Shown piece after piece: positions 53,268 through 62,483 of a DNA stretch of 64,000 nt. Made by a program: the position numbers and the translations under genes. Source of the stretch: CAYMGM01 sp964390005 (GTDB lineage: Bacteria > Pseudomonadota > Alphaproteobacteria > UBA9219); assembly GCA_964390005.1 (NCBI GenBank), contig CAYMGM010000001.1:62001-126000 (forward strand), given 5' to 3'. The notes beneath the pieces are model-generated. The model ran no database searches, was not told the DNA's origin, and was given only the letters and a program-made list of their open reading frames with translations. How positions within the stretch are numbered: the first letter of the stretch is position 1; every line of letters starts with the position of its first letter.

Positions 53268-54824
53268 CTAAACTTGATCGGTTTTTTTCAGAAGGCTTTT
53301 GAGGTCCGCGGGTCTCATCGCGCCAGTCAGGGGCAAAAGAGCCAGATAAACAAGCCCCGATCCCGCAATAATGATCGAAAGCCCCGCGATCCGTGAGGCA
53401 AGAGCTTGTGTTTCAAAGAAAGACTGGCATAAGGCGTTGAGCAAAGCCGTGACAACGGCCATCCCCAAACAGGCGATCAGCAAGCGGGGAAGCCGGTCTT
53501 TCAGGGCGGCATCGGCAAAATGATGCCCTTGGCGATGCAGATGACGGAAAAGCAACAGCGCATTGGTCCATGTAGCGATACTGGTCGCTAAGGCGACGCC
53601 GACATGCTGTAGCGGCCCCAGCAAGATCAGGGCGCAGGCAACATTGACGATCATGGCTGTAATGGCGAACTTGACGGGCGTTTTGGTGTCGTGGCGCGCA
53701 AACAGGCTGGCGGCAAAAACCTTAACCAGTAAAAACGCCGGAATGCCAAGCGCGTAGGCCGTCAAAGCCTTGGTCGTTTCAGCCGTTTCCACCGCGCCAA
53801 AAGCCCCATGCTCGAACAACGTTTGAATGATGGGGCGCGCGCCAAGGGTCAAGCCGATGGTCGCCGGAACCCCTAAAAGGATACAAAACTCGATAGCGCG
53901 GCTCATATAATGGCGGACGGAGTCATGGTTTCCGGCAGCGATCTGACGCGCCAAAAGGGGGAGCAAGGTCGTTGCGACCGCAATGCCGACGATCCCCAAA
54001 GGCAGTTGGTTAAGCCTGTCGGCGTAATAAAGATAGGCGACAGATCCGGTCGGCAGGGTCGAAGCCAAAATGGTCGATAAAAGCAGATTGATCTGGGCCG
54101 CGCCTGCGCCGATCGCGCCGGGGCCAATTTGGCGGAACAGGTGGCGCGTGCGCAGGTTCAAGGTCGGTTTTTGCAACGGAATAGCGCAGCCCAAGCGCCG
54201 ACAACTGGCGAACAGCCACAAAGATTGAACAATGCCCGAGATAAAGGTGGCCCAAGACAAGGTCTTTCCCATCGGCCAGTTGAAATGGTGTGCCAGAAAA
54301 AGGCCAGCGATTAAAACGACATTCAAAGCCGTTGGCGCGGCGGCGGCGGGCCCAAAATGGTTGCGCGCGTTTAAAACGCCGCCCTGTAAGGCCGTGATCG
54401 AAATCAGCATCAAATAGGGAAAGGTGATCCGGCTAAAATCGACGGCGAGATTGAACTTTTCAGGCTCGTCTCGAAAACCCGGCGCAATCATCTGAATGAC
54501 GGTCGGCATGAACAAAACGACGATCAGACAGAAAAGCCCCAAAGCAATCGCCAGCATCGCCAGCGCTTCGCCCGCAAAGCGCTGGGCTTCATCGTCGCCA
54601 TGCCGCTGACTTTCGGCGGCATAAAGCGGCACAAAGGCCGACGTGAAAGCGCCTTCGGCAAACAGACTGCGAAACAGGTTCGGCAGACGCTGGGCGACGA
54701 AAAAGGCGTCAGCTTCCAGACCAGCCCCCAGATACATAGCGGTCAAGGTATCGCGCAAAAAGCCCAGCAGACGGCTGACAATCGTCAGCGACGAGACGGT
54801 AGCCAGCGATTTCGCAAAACTCAT
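53268..54824 (-). CDS. murJ: Lipid II flippase MurJ
   Basis: A 518-residue MOP-superfamily protein with about 14 membrane helices. It begins SFAKSLATVSSLTIVSRLLGFLRDT and contains FFVAQRLPNLFRSLFAEGAFTSAFVPLYA, the MurJ/MviN hallmark. It flips lipid II for peptidoglycan synthesis. I start it at the Met of MSFAKSL because the upstream 61 codons lie within the prepilin peptidase gene, whose stop overlaps this ATG by ATGA. The pairing with a prepilin peptidase is unusual for murJ. Confidence 0.94.
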   Translation of the reverse strand: MSFAKSLATVSSLTIVSRLLGFLRDTLTAMYLGAGLEADAFFVAQRLPNLFRSLFAEGAFTSAFVPLYAAESQRHGDDEAQRFAGEALAMLAIALGLFCLIVVLFMPTVIQMIAPGFRDEPEKFNLAVDFSRITFPYLMLISITALQGGVLNARNHFGPAAAAPTALNVVLIAGLFLAHHFNWPMGKTLSWATFISGIVQSLWLFASCRRLGCAIPLQKPTLNLRTRHLFRQIGPGAIGAGAAQINLLLSTILASTLPTGSVAYLYYADRLNQLPLGIVGIAVATTLLPLLARQIAAGNHDSVRHYMSRAIEFCILLGVPATIGLTLGARPIIQTLFEHGAFGAVETAETTKALTAYALGIPAFLLVKVFAASLFARHDTKTPVKFAITAMIVNVACALILLGPLQHVGVALATSIATWTNALLLFRHLHRQGHHFADAALKDRLPRLLIACLGMAVVTALLNALCQSFFETQALASRIAGLSIIIAGSGLVYLALLPLTGAMRPADLKSLLKKTDQV

Positions 54825-55606
54825 TGCGCGTTCACCCAGTATAAAATGTAAAGCTGATAGAAGATGCAGCCCGTCAAAGACAGGCAAAGCGCGGGCGCAA
54901 AGGGAAACTCTTTGCTGCCATCCAGTCGCCGCCAAATCAGGCCCAAGACAGCGCCGATGATACCGGCGGCCATCAAAAACCACGGCACGACAATCAAAGA
55001 TAGCCACAGGCCAGCCGCGGCAAAAAACTTAACATCGCCCAGGCCCAGCATTTCACGGCCACGCCATTTGCTGTAGCCCAGCGCTAAAAACAGCCCCAGG
55101 CCCAAAAGCCCTGAAGCGCCGATGAGATTCATATAAATGTCGGCATGCCCCAAAAGCAGCCAAGCCAGCCCGCAAAGCCCCAAAAGGATGTTGAGCCCAT
55201 CGGGGATAATGCCAAACGACAAATCGACCAAGGCAATGGCGGGTAAAAGCCCAAGACCAAGGCAAAGAGGCCAAAGAACGGGGCTCCACCCGACCAAAAA
55301 GACGGCGGCAGCCCCTAAAATAAAGCCGCAAAGCTCGGCCAATGGAACAGGCCACAGGCCCGTGCGCTTGCCGCAAGGGCAGGGGAGCTTGAAGGGATGA
55401 CGGCGAAACAGCCACCCGAAAAGGGGAAAATATTCAAACCATTGAAGGCGGCGATAGCAAAAGACGCATTCAGGCAAGCGCCCTTCGCCCGGCAGGCGGT
55501 CGGCGCTGCGGTAACCGAAATGGGCGGCCAGCGACGCGCTAACCAAACTCAAAAAGCCGCCCGCGACCACGGAAAGGATCTGGGCCCAAAGTTCATTTTC
55601 TTCCAT
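54821..55606 (-). CDS. pilD: Prepilin peptidase (A24 family, PilD-type)
   Basis: A 261-residue polytopic protein. The N-terminal cytoplasmic loop has CxxC and CxC pairs (CVFCYRR and CPCGK), typical of PilD with a zinc site. The catalytic aspartates are in ALVDLSFGIIPDGLN (about 126) and in GLGDVKFFAAAGLW (the GxGD motif, about 188). It cleaves basic leaders of type IV prepilins and may N-methylate the new end. The only pilin-like gene in view is the Glu5-lacking pilin at 28025-28687, so it is the probable substrate. It overlaps murJ by ATGA. Confidence 0.9.
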   Translation of the reverse strand: MEENELWAQILSVVAGGFLSLVSASLAAHFGYRSADRLPGEGRLPECVFCYRRLQWFEYFPLFGWLFRRHPFKLPCPCGKRTGLWPVPLAELCGFILGAAAVFLVGWSPVLWPLCLGLGLLPAIALVDLSFGIIPDGLNILLGLCGLAWLLLGHADIYMNLIGASGLLGLGLFLALGYSKWRGREMLGLGDVKFFAAAGLWLSLIVVPWFLMAAGIIGAVLGLIWRRLDGSKEFPFAPALCLSLTGCIFYQLYILYWVNAQ

Positions 55607-55655
55607 GGGCCTGTCTTACCGTGTCTTGCCAAGGCGCGCAATTGCTCTGTTGCTT

Positions 55656-56168
55656 TTACACGCCGCCGCCCAAAACGGGGGAAGGCGACCCGGCGGATTT
55701 GCCAAGGATAGCGGTTGGGGCACCGGGGAAAAAGGTCAATTCTCGCCCCTGAACCTCTTCGGCGGAAAGGGCCTTCAGTCCGGCACAGGCTTCCAGCGGG
55801 CGCACGCCTTTTTCTAAAAGGAAGGCGGCAGCCATGCGTTCTTCGGCGCAGGCCTTTGTCTTATATAGTGTTGTAGCTACGGCTGCCGTGATGGATGAAG
55901 CACCCATGATCCCCATGAAAAGCAAAGAGCCTACATCTGATGGTTTGCAATGGCATAAGGCTAAGTCAAAAGCCACGATAAGTGACTCGGCAGCGGCAGT
56001 CGCCACACCATAAACAATGCCGCAACCAAGAGAGCGAACAAACGGAACAACATAGGCTTGACTGTTTGTTGTAAGGGTTGCTCTTTCCTGATCGTTGAGA
56101 ACGACAAAATGCTTATGACCGTCTTTTTCGGCGACAATGGCCTTCATAATTGGAGCAAAGGCAGACAT
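55656..56168 (-). CDS. Unknown protein, paralogue A
   Basis: A 170-residue protein related to its neighbour: both start MSAF(A/D)P, then (V/F)xAI(V/A)AE, with FVVLND(Q/D)ER in the same place. Two hydrophobic segments (about 48-70 and 80-102) are followed by a shared RMAAAFLLEKGVRPLEACAGLKALS-type end. No domain is recognised. It could be a two-helix membrane protein. AAGGAAACAGCCTC precedes the ATG. The tail is Gly/Ser/Pro-rich. Confidence 0.55.
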   Translation of the reverse strand: MSAFAPIMKAIVAEKDGHKHFVVLNDQERATLTTNSQAYVVPFVRSLGCGIVYGVATAAAESLIVAFDLALCHCKPSDVGSLLFMGIMGASSITAAVATTLYKTKACAEERMAAAFLLEKGVRPLEACAGLKALSAEEVQGRELTFFPGAPTAILGKSAGSPSPVLGGGV

Positions 56169-56193
56169 GAGGCTGTTTCCTTTTTAATTGAAA

Positions 56194-56736
56194 TTAAGTG
56201 CGCAGTCTGATCGTTGTTTTAGCAAATATATCGTGCGAATTATGCGGATCGTTCCAGGGCCGCTCGGGCATAAAAGCGACCAAGGGGCGCGCGGCAAGGT
56301 CCTTTTTGCTTAAGGCCTCAAGGCCAACACAAGCGGCGACGGGGCGGACATCTTGCGCGAACAGAAAAGCGGCGACGCGGCGTTCTTCCCAAAGATCATT
56401 CCATCTTTTGATGCCGTGAATACCGCCCAGAAGGACCCCCATTGTCGCGCTTGTCGCAAAGGCTATTTTGAGTTTGTTCGGGCTATCCGGCGCGGTCCAA
56501 AAGGCCTCCCATTGGCGGCCCATGTTTGTCTCGGCTAGCTGAAAAGAGGCCATTGTCCCCATTGTCACAAGGATAAATGTCTTTAACGTTGTACAGGCGG
56601 TTTTCGCAAAATCGACAACGACCGCCTCGCTTCTTTTGATCAGATCGTGGCGCTCATCATCATTTAAAACAACGAAACAGCGTTGCCCCGATTGTTCGGC
56701 GGCGATGGCGTTAAAAACGGGATCAAAAGCAGACAT
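56194..56736 (-). CDS. Unknown protein, paralogue B
   Basis: A 180-residue protein homologous in layout to paralogue A: FVVLNDDERHDL (residues about 21-32), two hydrophobic segments (about 50-68 and 90-110), and RVAAFLFAQDVRPVAACVGLEALS near residue 120. The shared end is the best conserved part. The two genes lie 25 bases apart and probably share a message. AAGGATCGTT precedes the ATG. I cannot name a function. Confidence 0.55.
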   Translation of the reverse strand: MSAFDPVFNAIAAEQSGQRCFVVLNDDERHDLIKRSEAVVVDFAKTACTTLKTFILVTMGTMASFQLAETNMGRQWEAFWTAPDSPNKLKIAFATSATMGVLLGGIHGIKRWNDLWEERRVAAFLFAQDVRPVAACVGLEALSKKDLAARPLVAFMPERPWNDPHNSHDIFAKTTIRLRT

Positions 56737-56828
56737 AACGATCCTTTTAAAAAATAAACAAACGCATGGGCTTCTCGATGGGGCCGAAGTCTAAAATCTA
56801 GAGAATGCTTGCGCAATAAAAGATGGCG

Positions 56829-57839
<1,011 letters not shown>

Positions 57840-57992
57840 CTAGTTTGGCATGCGCGTTGGGGTTTGAGAAAGAAAAAACGATCTTTTAAAGACGGTCCAA
57901 CGCCTGATTAAAATGTGGACGACCTCTTGCCGATTTGACACGGGCTCGCTAAACTACCAAAGATTGATTTCTTGACTGGAAAAGGCACCCTC

Positions 57993-58886
57993 ATGCCCTC
58001 TTTGCGTTCTCTTCTTTCGATGCTCCTTGTTGCTGCGGTTTTTTCTGTCGCACCTTGTGCTTCTGTTGAGCTGTATGCGGCGGCGGTCAACGCCGAGGCA
58101 AGCAAGCCTGCCGAAACGGTTGCTAAGGCCCCTGCGGTTGCCACAGAGGGAAAAGTTAATAAAACAGAAGAAACTGACAACGTGGTCAAGCCTTCGGTCG
58201 AGGCGACGGATACCGTCGCGCCGATGCCAATGGCCTTGCAGGCTCAGGCTGAGCCGTCAGAGAGTGTTTTGGCCCTTTTAAAGGCGCAAAAGGGGATTGA
58301 CCGTTTTGTCAGTCTTCTTCTTGAAGATGGACACGAAAAGCTTTTGATCGATCCCAAAGCGAAGGTCACGGTTTTTGCGCCGACAGATGCGGCTATGGAT
58401 CAATTGCCGCAGGCGATTGCCGACAAATTAGATCAGGATCCTGCGGCGCGGCATCAGTTTGTCTCTTACCACATGATTGTTGGCTCGGTCATTCAGACAG
58501 GTAATCTCAAAGGCCGTCAGATTGCACCCTTTACGGCGGCTGGGGCCGCTGTCAGCATCGACGGGCTTGGCCATAGTGTCACCGTTAATGGCGCGCCGAT
58601 TGTTTTGGCCGACATCCAAGCGCCTGGCGGCATCTTGCAGGTTTTGGGGGGCGTTCTTTTACCGCCACAGCTGACGCCGATTGCGCCCGAAGATTTAGTC
58701 CCGCCCAAACAAGAGAAAGGCGCGCCGCCTTTAGCCGCCTCGGTTCTTCAAAAGCATGAGGCGCTGGTGGCTGCGGCGGGGACCGACGGCGCCGAGATGC
58801 CTGCACCGGCAAAAAGCTCGCTATGGGATCGCTTGGTGGTCCGGGCTAGGGCTTTTTGGCAGGCGTTGAAAGCGAAATTCTTTTAA
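57993..58886 (+). CDS. Fasciclin-domain exported protein
   Basis: A protein of about 297 residues. A signal peptide ends near residue 28. About 60 residues of linker (Ala/Glu/Lys/Val-rich) lead to one FAS1 domain (about 82-215) with VTVFAPTDAAMDQLPQAIADKL and HMIVGSVIQTGNL, then LQVLGGVLLPP. The C-terminus is Ala/Pro-rich with a final helix WDRLVVRARAFWQAL. FAS1 proteins mediate cell-surface or matrix adhesion. I take the ATG at 57993. It runs into the convergent DUF6898 gene with a 3-base gap. Confidence 0.88.
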   Translation: MPSLRSLLSMLLVAAVFSVAPCASVELYAAAVNAEASKPAETVAKAPAVATEGKVNKTEETDNVVKPSVEATDTVAPMPMALQAQAEPSESVLALLKAQKGIDRFVSLLLEDGHEKLLIDPKAKVTVFAPTDAAMDQLPQAIADKLDQDPAARHQFVSYHMIVGSVIQTGNLKGRQIAPFTAAGAAVSIDGLGHSVTVNGAPIVLADIQAPGGILQVLGGVLLPPQLTPIAPEDLVPPKQEKGAPPLAASVLQKHEALVAAAGTDGAEMPAPAKSSLWDRLVVRARAFWQALKAKFF

Positions 58887-58889
58887 GGC

Positions 58890-59096
58890 TTACTTTTCTT
58901 TTTCGGTTTGCTGGCGTTTCAGGATGTAGACAAGTTTGCGCAAGGCAACCTGCCTAAGATCGGCGACGCTGGCGGCGGCAGGGCCTTGGATCACGGCTTC
59001 GGTGCCGGTCGCGACGTCGATGGCCGTCATGCGGACGATGGCGCCAACGGTTTTGGCTTCGAAGATGACGCCGGAAGGCGTGCAATCCGTCAGCAT
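58890..59096 (-). CDS. DUF6898-like small protein
   Basis: A 68-residue protein with VIFEAKTVGAIVRMTAIDVATGTEAVIQGPAAASVADLRQVALRKLVYILKR; the ATGTEAxIxGPxxAS core and the RxxAxxKLxYxL end recall the small DUF6898 proteins of Rhodospirillales-type genomes, which I recognise from memory. The function is unknown. The ATG directly follows the Crp/Fnr stop (TAAATG), so the two genes are coupled. Confidence 0.65.
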   Translation of the reverse strand: MLTDCTPSGVIFEAKTVGAIVRMTAIDVATGTEAVIQGPAAASVADLRQVALRKLVYILKRQQTEKEK

Positions 59097-60674
59097 TTAA
59101 GCCGCGCCTTGACGAGTCGTTTTTTTCGCGAGCGGATAGCGGCGCAGATCGCAGCGCGGGCATTCGTCGCTTTCGGCGTTACAGCACCGCGCGGCAATAT
59201 CATAATCGCAATAGGCGCAAAGCGCGCGCGGATGCGGCATGGTGATTTGGTGTTTGTCGATTTGAAACCCTTCTTTTTTGAGCGCTTGGAGAACGCGCGA
59301 GAACGTTTCAGGCTTGATGTTCAAAAACGCGGCGATCAAGGATTTATCATAGGGCAGATCCAGCGGCCTGCCTTCCAAGCCGCCTTCGCGGAACAGGTTT
59401 AGCAAAAACCAGCAAACGCGCGCTTGGGCATCGCGTAACGTGATTTGCTCAAAATGAGCCGACAAGCGGGCCAGACGGTACGAGCTGGCGGCAAAAAAAT
59501 TAGTGACAAGCTCTTTATGCCGCGCCAAATGTTCGCGCACGGTTGTCAGGGGCAGAACCAAAAGCCGCGCCTTTGTCACGGCGCGCGCGCTGACCGGGCT
59601 TGGGCCGCTTTGCAAAACACCAGAATCTAAAAGAGGCTCTTTTTTGCCGAGAATTTGCAAAATGGCTTCTTCGCCTTCGACGTTGCTTTTGAAGATTTTG
59701 ACCCATCCGTCCAGAAGAACGTAAAACTTGTCCACGCTGCCGCCTTGGATCAGAAAGGTCTCGCCTTTTTCGACAAAAACCAGTTTCGCGGGGCGTAAAA
59801 GACTAGCCAGAGCCAGCGGGGCCAAGCCTTTGAAAATCGGCAGCGCGCGTAAAAGATCCAACTGATTCTCGACATCGGCATCCAGAGGCAGGCTGATCAG
59901 AGCCGTCTCGGCATCGCGTTCGTCGATGCTTTCGGCGCAAAACTGGCGCAGCGCTGTGAGAATCATATCGCTTTTGGCTGTGAAAAGCGCAAACCACTCA
60001 AGCGCGGGCATATCGCGCAAAAGCGGCAAGGTGCGGTCTGTCAAAATAGCCGCGCAAAGCTCATCGCAGAAAATGGCCTTGGGCGAGCTGCCTGCTTTGA
60101 TCGTGGCGACGGTTTGCTTTTGCTGGTCGTCGGCCAGCGCGAAGAAAAGCCTTTCATACGCCAATTGTTTTTGAATAACAGGTTTAAGGCGCGTGCGCAG
60201 CATGGGCGCATCCAGCCAGCCGGGCACACCGGTTTGATCGGCGACGCGGTCGCGGATTTGAATGGTCTCAAGCGCCCAATCGAACAGGTGAAGAAGCGCG
60301 GCTTGCTGCAGCGGCGGCATTTGCGGATCGCTGAGCAAGGCCTCGGTCATCAAGGCGTGTAATGGCAATAAAAAGGCGCTGCTATACCAAGATTGAATGC
60401 CGCTGGGACGCGCAAAGCGGCTCATAATATCAATGCGCCGGGCGGGCAGATCGGCCAGCGCCTCTTGCAGGGGCCCCAAGCGCGGTGAAAGCTGGGCCGC
60501 TTGTTCGGTAAAGCGAGCGCGCGCCGCATCGGTGAGCGTAAATTGATTGCGGATTTCTTGGGCAATCGGTTTTTCTTTGCCCATGTCCTTGCATGCCAAA
60601 ATAAGCAGGCTTAAAGCGCACTCTTTTTGCAAATTTTGCCAAAGATCAAGGCAGAGGAGAGCAAGGTTCGGCAA
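59097..60674 (-). CDS. Crp/Fnr-type regulator with a long N-terminal domain and Cys-rich C-terminus
   Basis: A 525-residue protein. Residues 1-275 are helical with no name I can give. A cyclic-nucleotide-type sensor barrel occupies about 278-390 (FKGLAPLALASLLRPAKL, LIQGGSVDKFYVLLDGWVKIF). The Crp helix-turn-helix lies at about 415-480, with KSLIAAFLNIKPETFSRVLQALKKEGF as recognition part. The tail has C486-x2-C489, C497, C498 and C505-x2-C508, a zinc-ribbon-like or iron-sulfur-like set. It is divergent from ubiT with a perfect FNR box between. The start is a TTG preceded by AGGA; an internal ATG at codon 31 is possible. An oxygen or redox role is inferred. Confidence 0.8.
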   Translation of the reverse strand: MPNLALLCLDLWQNLQKECALSLLILACKDMGKEKPIAQEIRNQFTLTDAARARFTEQAAQLSPRLGPLQEALADLPARRIDIMSRFARPSGIQSWYSSAFLLPLHALMTEALLSDPQMPPLQQAALLHLFDWALETIQIRDRVADQTGVPGWLDAPMLRTRLKPVIQKQLAYERLFFALADDQQKQTVATIKAGSSPKAIFCDELCAAILTDRTLPLLRDMPALEWFALFTAKSDMILTALRQFCAESIDERDAETALISLPLDADVENQLDLLRALPIFKGLAPLALASLLRPAKLVFVEKGETFLIQGGSVDKFYVLLDGWVKIFKSNVEGEEAILQILGKKEPLLDSGVLQSGPSPVSARAVTKARLLVLPLTTVREHLARHKELVTNFFAASSYRLARLSAHFEQITLRDAQARVCWFLLNLFREGGLEGRPLDLPYDKSLIAAFLNIKPETFSRVLQALKKEGFQIDKHQITMPHPRALCAYCDYDIAARCCNAESDECPRCDLRRYPLAKKTTRQGAA

Positions 60675-60725
60675 GGCGTTGTTCCTAAGCGAAGCAGATA
60701 GGGTGTCACAAAAATAAACGCCTTC

Positions 60726-60739
60726 TTGATCTGGATCAA
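60726..60739. promoter_or_regulatory. FNR/ANR box
   Basis: TTGATCTGGATCAA, a perfect TTGAT-N4-ATCAA palindrome, lies between the Crp/Fnr-like gene (minus) and ubiT (plus), 52 bases before the former's start and 165 before the latter's. It suggests anaerobic control of one or both. Promoter spacing is not settled. Confidence 0.85.
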
Positions 60740-60903
60740 GAAAAATACCCTGTGGGGCCTGTAAAACTTATCGGCTTCGAAATAATGTGTTTTTTGATCG
60801 TAACTTGAAGATTGGCGGGGGCTGCGTTAGGTTTTCTTACTTTTGTCTGCCGTTTGGCCTTGTCCTTTTTAGGCTGACCAATAAGTTATAGGGAGAAACG
60901 TTC

Positions 60904-61485
60904 ATGCCTTCATCCGCGATGGCTGTGCCCGTGCCGTTGGCGCGCGGCGTTTTGACGCTGTTGCCTGCGCCTGTTTTGGCGCGGCTGCTTGATGTCTTGA
61001 TCCAAAAGATGGCGCATCGGCGGCCCAAGCTTTTTGCCAATTTGGCGCGTCTTTCGCCTGCCGTGATCTTGATCGCGCCGTCGGATGTGCCGCATGCCTT
61101 TCTTTTGCATGTCGGGATTGAAGCGCCTTTTATCAGCTTGGCCGCCGACGATCATGACGCGCCCAAAGCCGTTATTCGTGGCACGTTAGAGCGCTTGATC
61201 GATATGCTGGAAGGGCGAACCGATGGCGACACGCTGTTTTTTGCCCGCGATATTTCGGTGACAGGCGATACCGAGGCTATTGTCGCGCTGCGCAACACGC
61301 TAGACCGTGAAGAGATCGCTTTGATGGACGATGTGACCGCTTTGGCGGGGCCTTTTGCCCAGCCCGCGCGCCGGTTGATCGCGGGGCTTGGCCATTTGAC
61401 CGATGCCATCCTGCGCCAAGCCGAGACCGCCCATGATCGTTTGCATGACCGGCAGACAACAACAGTTGAAAGAGAGGCCTCATGA
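60904..61485 (+). CDS. ubiT: Anaerobic ubiquinone biosynthesis accessory factor UbiT
   Basis: A 193-residue SCP2-like lipid-binding protein. The core (about 70-170) has IEAPFISLAADDHDAPKAVIRG, DGDTLFFARDISVTGDTEAIVALRNTLD, the last being typical of UbiT. It is thought to bind ubiquinone intermediates in the oxygen-independent pathway with UbiU and UbiV. AGGGAGAAACGTTC precedes the ATG. The gene begins the ubiTUV operon and overlaps ubiU by ATGA. Confidence 0.88.
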   Translation: MPSSAMAVPVPLARGVLTLLPAPVLARLLDVLIQKMAHRRPKLFANLARLSPAVILIAPSDVPHAFLLHVGIEAPFISLAADDHDAPKAVIRGTLERLIDMLEGRTDGDTLFFARDISVTGDTEAIVALRNTLDREEIALMDDVTALAGPFAQPARRLIAGLGHLTDAILRQAETAHDRLHDRQTTTVEREAS

Positions 61486-62483
61486 CCGATCGCACGCCCT
61501 ATCTTGAGCTTGTCTGTCCAGCCGGGACGCCTGCGGCCTTGCGCGCCGCCATCGAAGCCGGGGCCGATACGGTTTATTGCGGTTTCCGCGATTGCACGAA
61601 TGCGCGGAATTATCCCGGCCTTAATTTCGATGTCGATGAAATGGCCGAAGGCATTTCATACGCCCATGATCGCGGACGCAAGGTTTTGATCGCGATCAAT
61701 ACTTTTCCGCGCGCGGGCGATATGGGGCCCTGGCAGCGCGCCATCGACAACGCCGCTGCCTTGGGCGCCGATGCCGTGATCTTGGCCGATGTCGGCGTGT
61801 TGGATTACGCACACCGCACGCATCCCAAGCTGCGCCGCCATTTGTCGGTGCAGGCGGCGGCCGCCAATGCGCTGTCAATTGGCTTTTTTCGCGAAACGTT
61901 TGGCATCAAGCGCGTGGTTTTCCCGCGCGTTCTGTCGGTTGAGCAAGTGGCCGATCTGGTCAGCGCGATTGGGATCGAATCCGAAGTCTTTGCTTTTGGC
62001 AGCGTGGGGTCAATGTCCGAAGGGCGTTGTTTCCTGTCGTCGTATTTCTCGGGCTTGTCACCCAGCAGCGATGGCGTTTGCGCGCCCGCCAGCCACGTGA
62101 CCTACCGCGAGGAAGGGGACAAGGTGATTTCCTGCCTTGGCGGCGTGCAGTTGAACTGTTTTCAAAAGGACGAAGCGGCGGCCTATCCCACGCCGTGCAA
62201 AGGCCGCTATGTCGTGGGTGGTAAGCCCAACTATCTTTTTGAAGAGCCCATCGGCCTGAATGCCATCGATATCTTGGCTCAATTAAAGGCCGCAGGCGTC
62301 ACCGCGCTCAAGATCGAAGGGCGTCAGCGCAGCCGCGCTTATGTCACCGAAGTCGTCAGCACGTTCCGCAAAGCGATTGATGCTTTGGCATCGGGGGCGG
62401 GGCCGCTGGCGGCGAATAATTTAAAAGCCATCGCCGAAGGCGGGCGCGAAACCTTTGGAGCCTATAAGAAAGGATGGCGCTAA
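61482..62483 (+). CDS. ubiU: Ubiquinone hydroxylation protein UbiU (U32 family)
   Basis: A 333-residue U32-family protein. ELVCPAGTPAALRAAIEAGADTVYCGF is the family start; the iron-sulfur region shows Cys at 183 (EGRCFLSSY), 200 (SDGVCAPASH) and 239 (PTPCKGRY), with additional Cys at 218 and 226. By the spacing of E. coli UbiU (ligands 169, 176, 193, 232 as I recall), the first expected Cys falls at residue 176, which is Gly. With UbiV it forms the 4Fe-4S heterodimer that hydroxylates ubiquinone precursors without oxygen. ATGA overlap with ubiT; TAATG overlap with ubiV. Confidence 0.88.
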   Translation: MTDRTPYLELVCPAGTPAALRAAIEAGADTVYCGFRDCTNARNYPGLNFDVDEMAEGISYAHDRGRKVLIAINTFPRAGDMGPWQRAIDNAAALGADAVILADVGVLDYAHRTHPKLRRHLSVQAAAANALSIGFFRETFGIKRVVFPRVLSVEQVADLVSAIGIESEVFAFGSVGSMSEGRCFLSSYFSGLSPSSDGVCAPASHVTYREEGDKVISCLGGVQLNCFQKDEAAAYPTPCKGRYVVGGKPNYLFEEPIGLNAIDILAQLKAAGVTALKIEGRQRSRAYVTEVVSTFRKAIDALASGAGPLAANNLKAIAEGGRETFGAYKKGWR

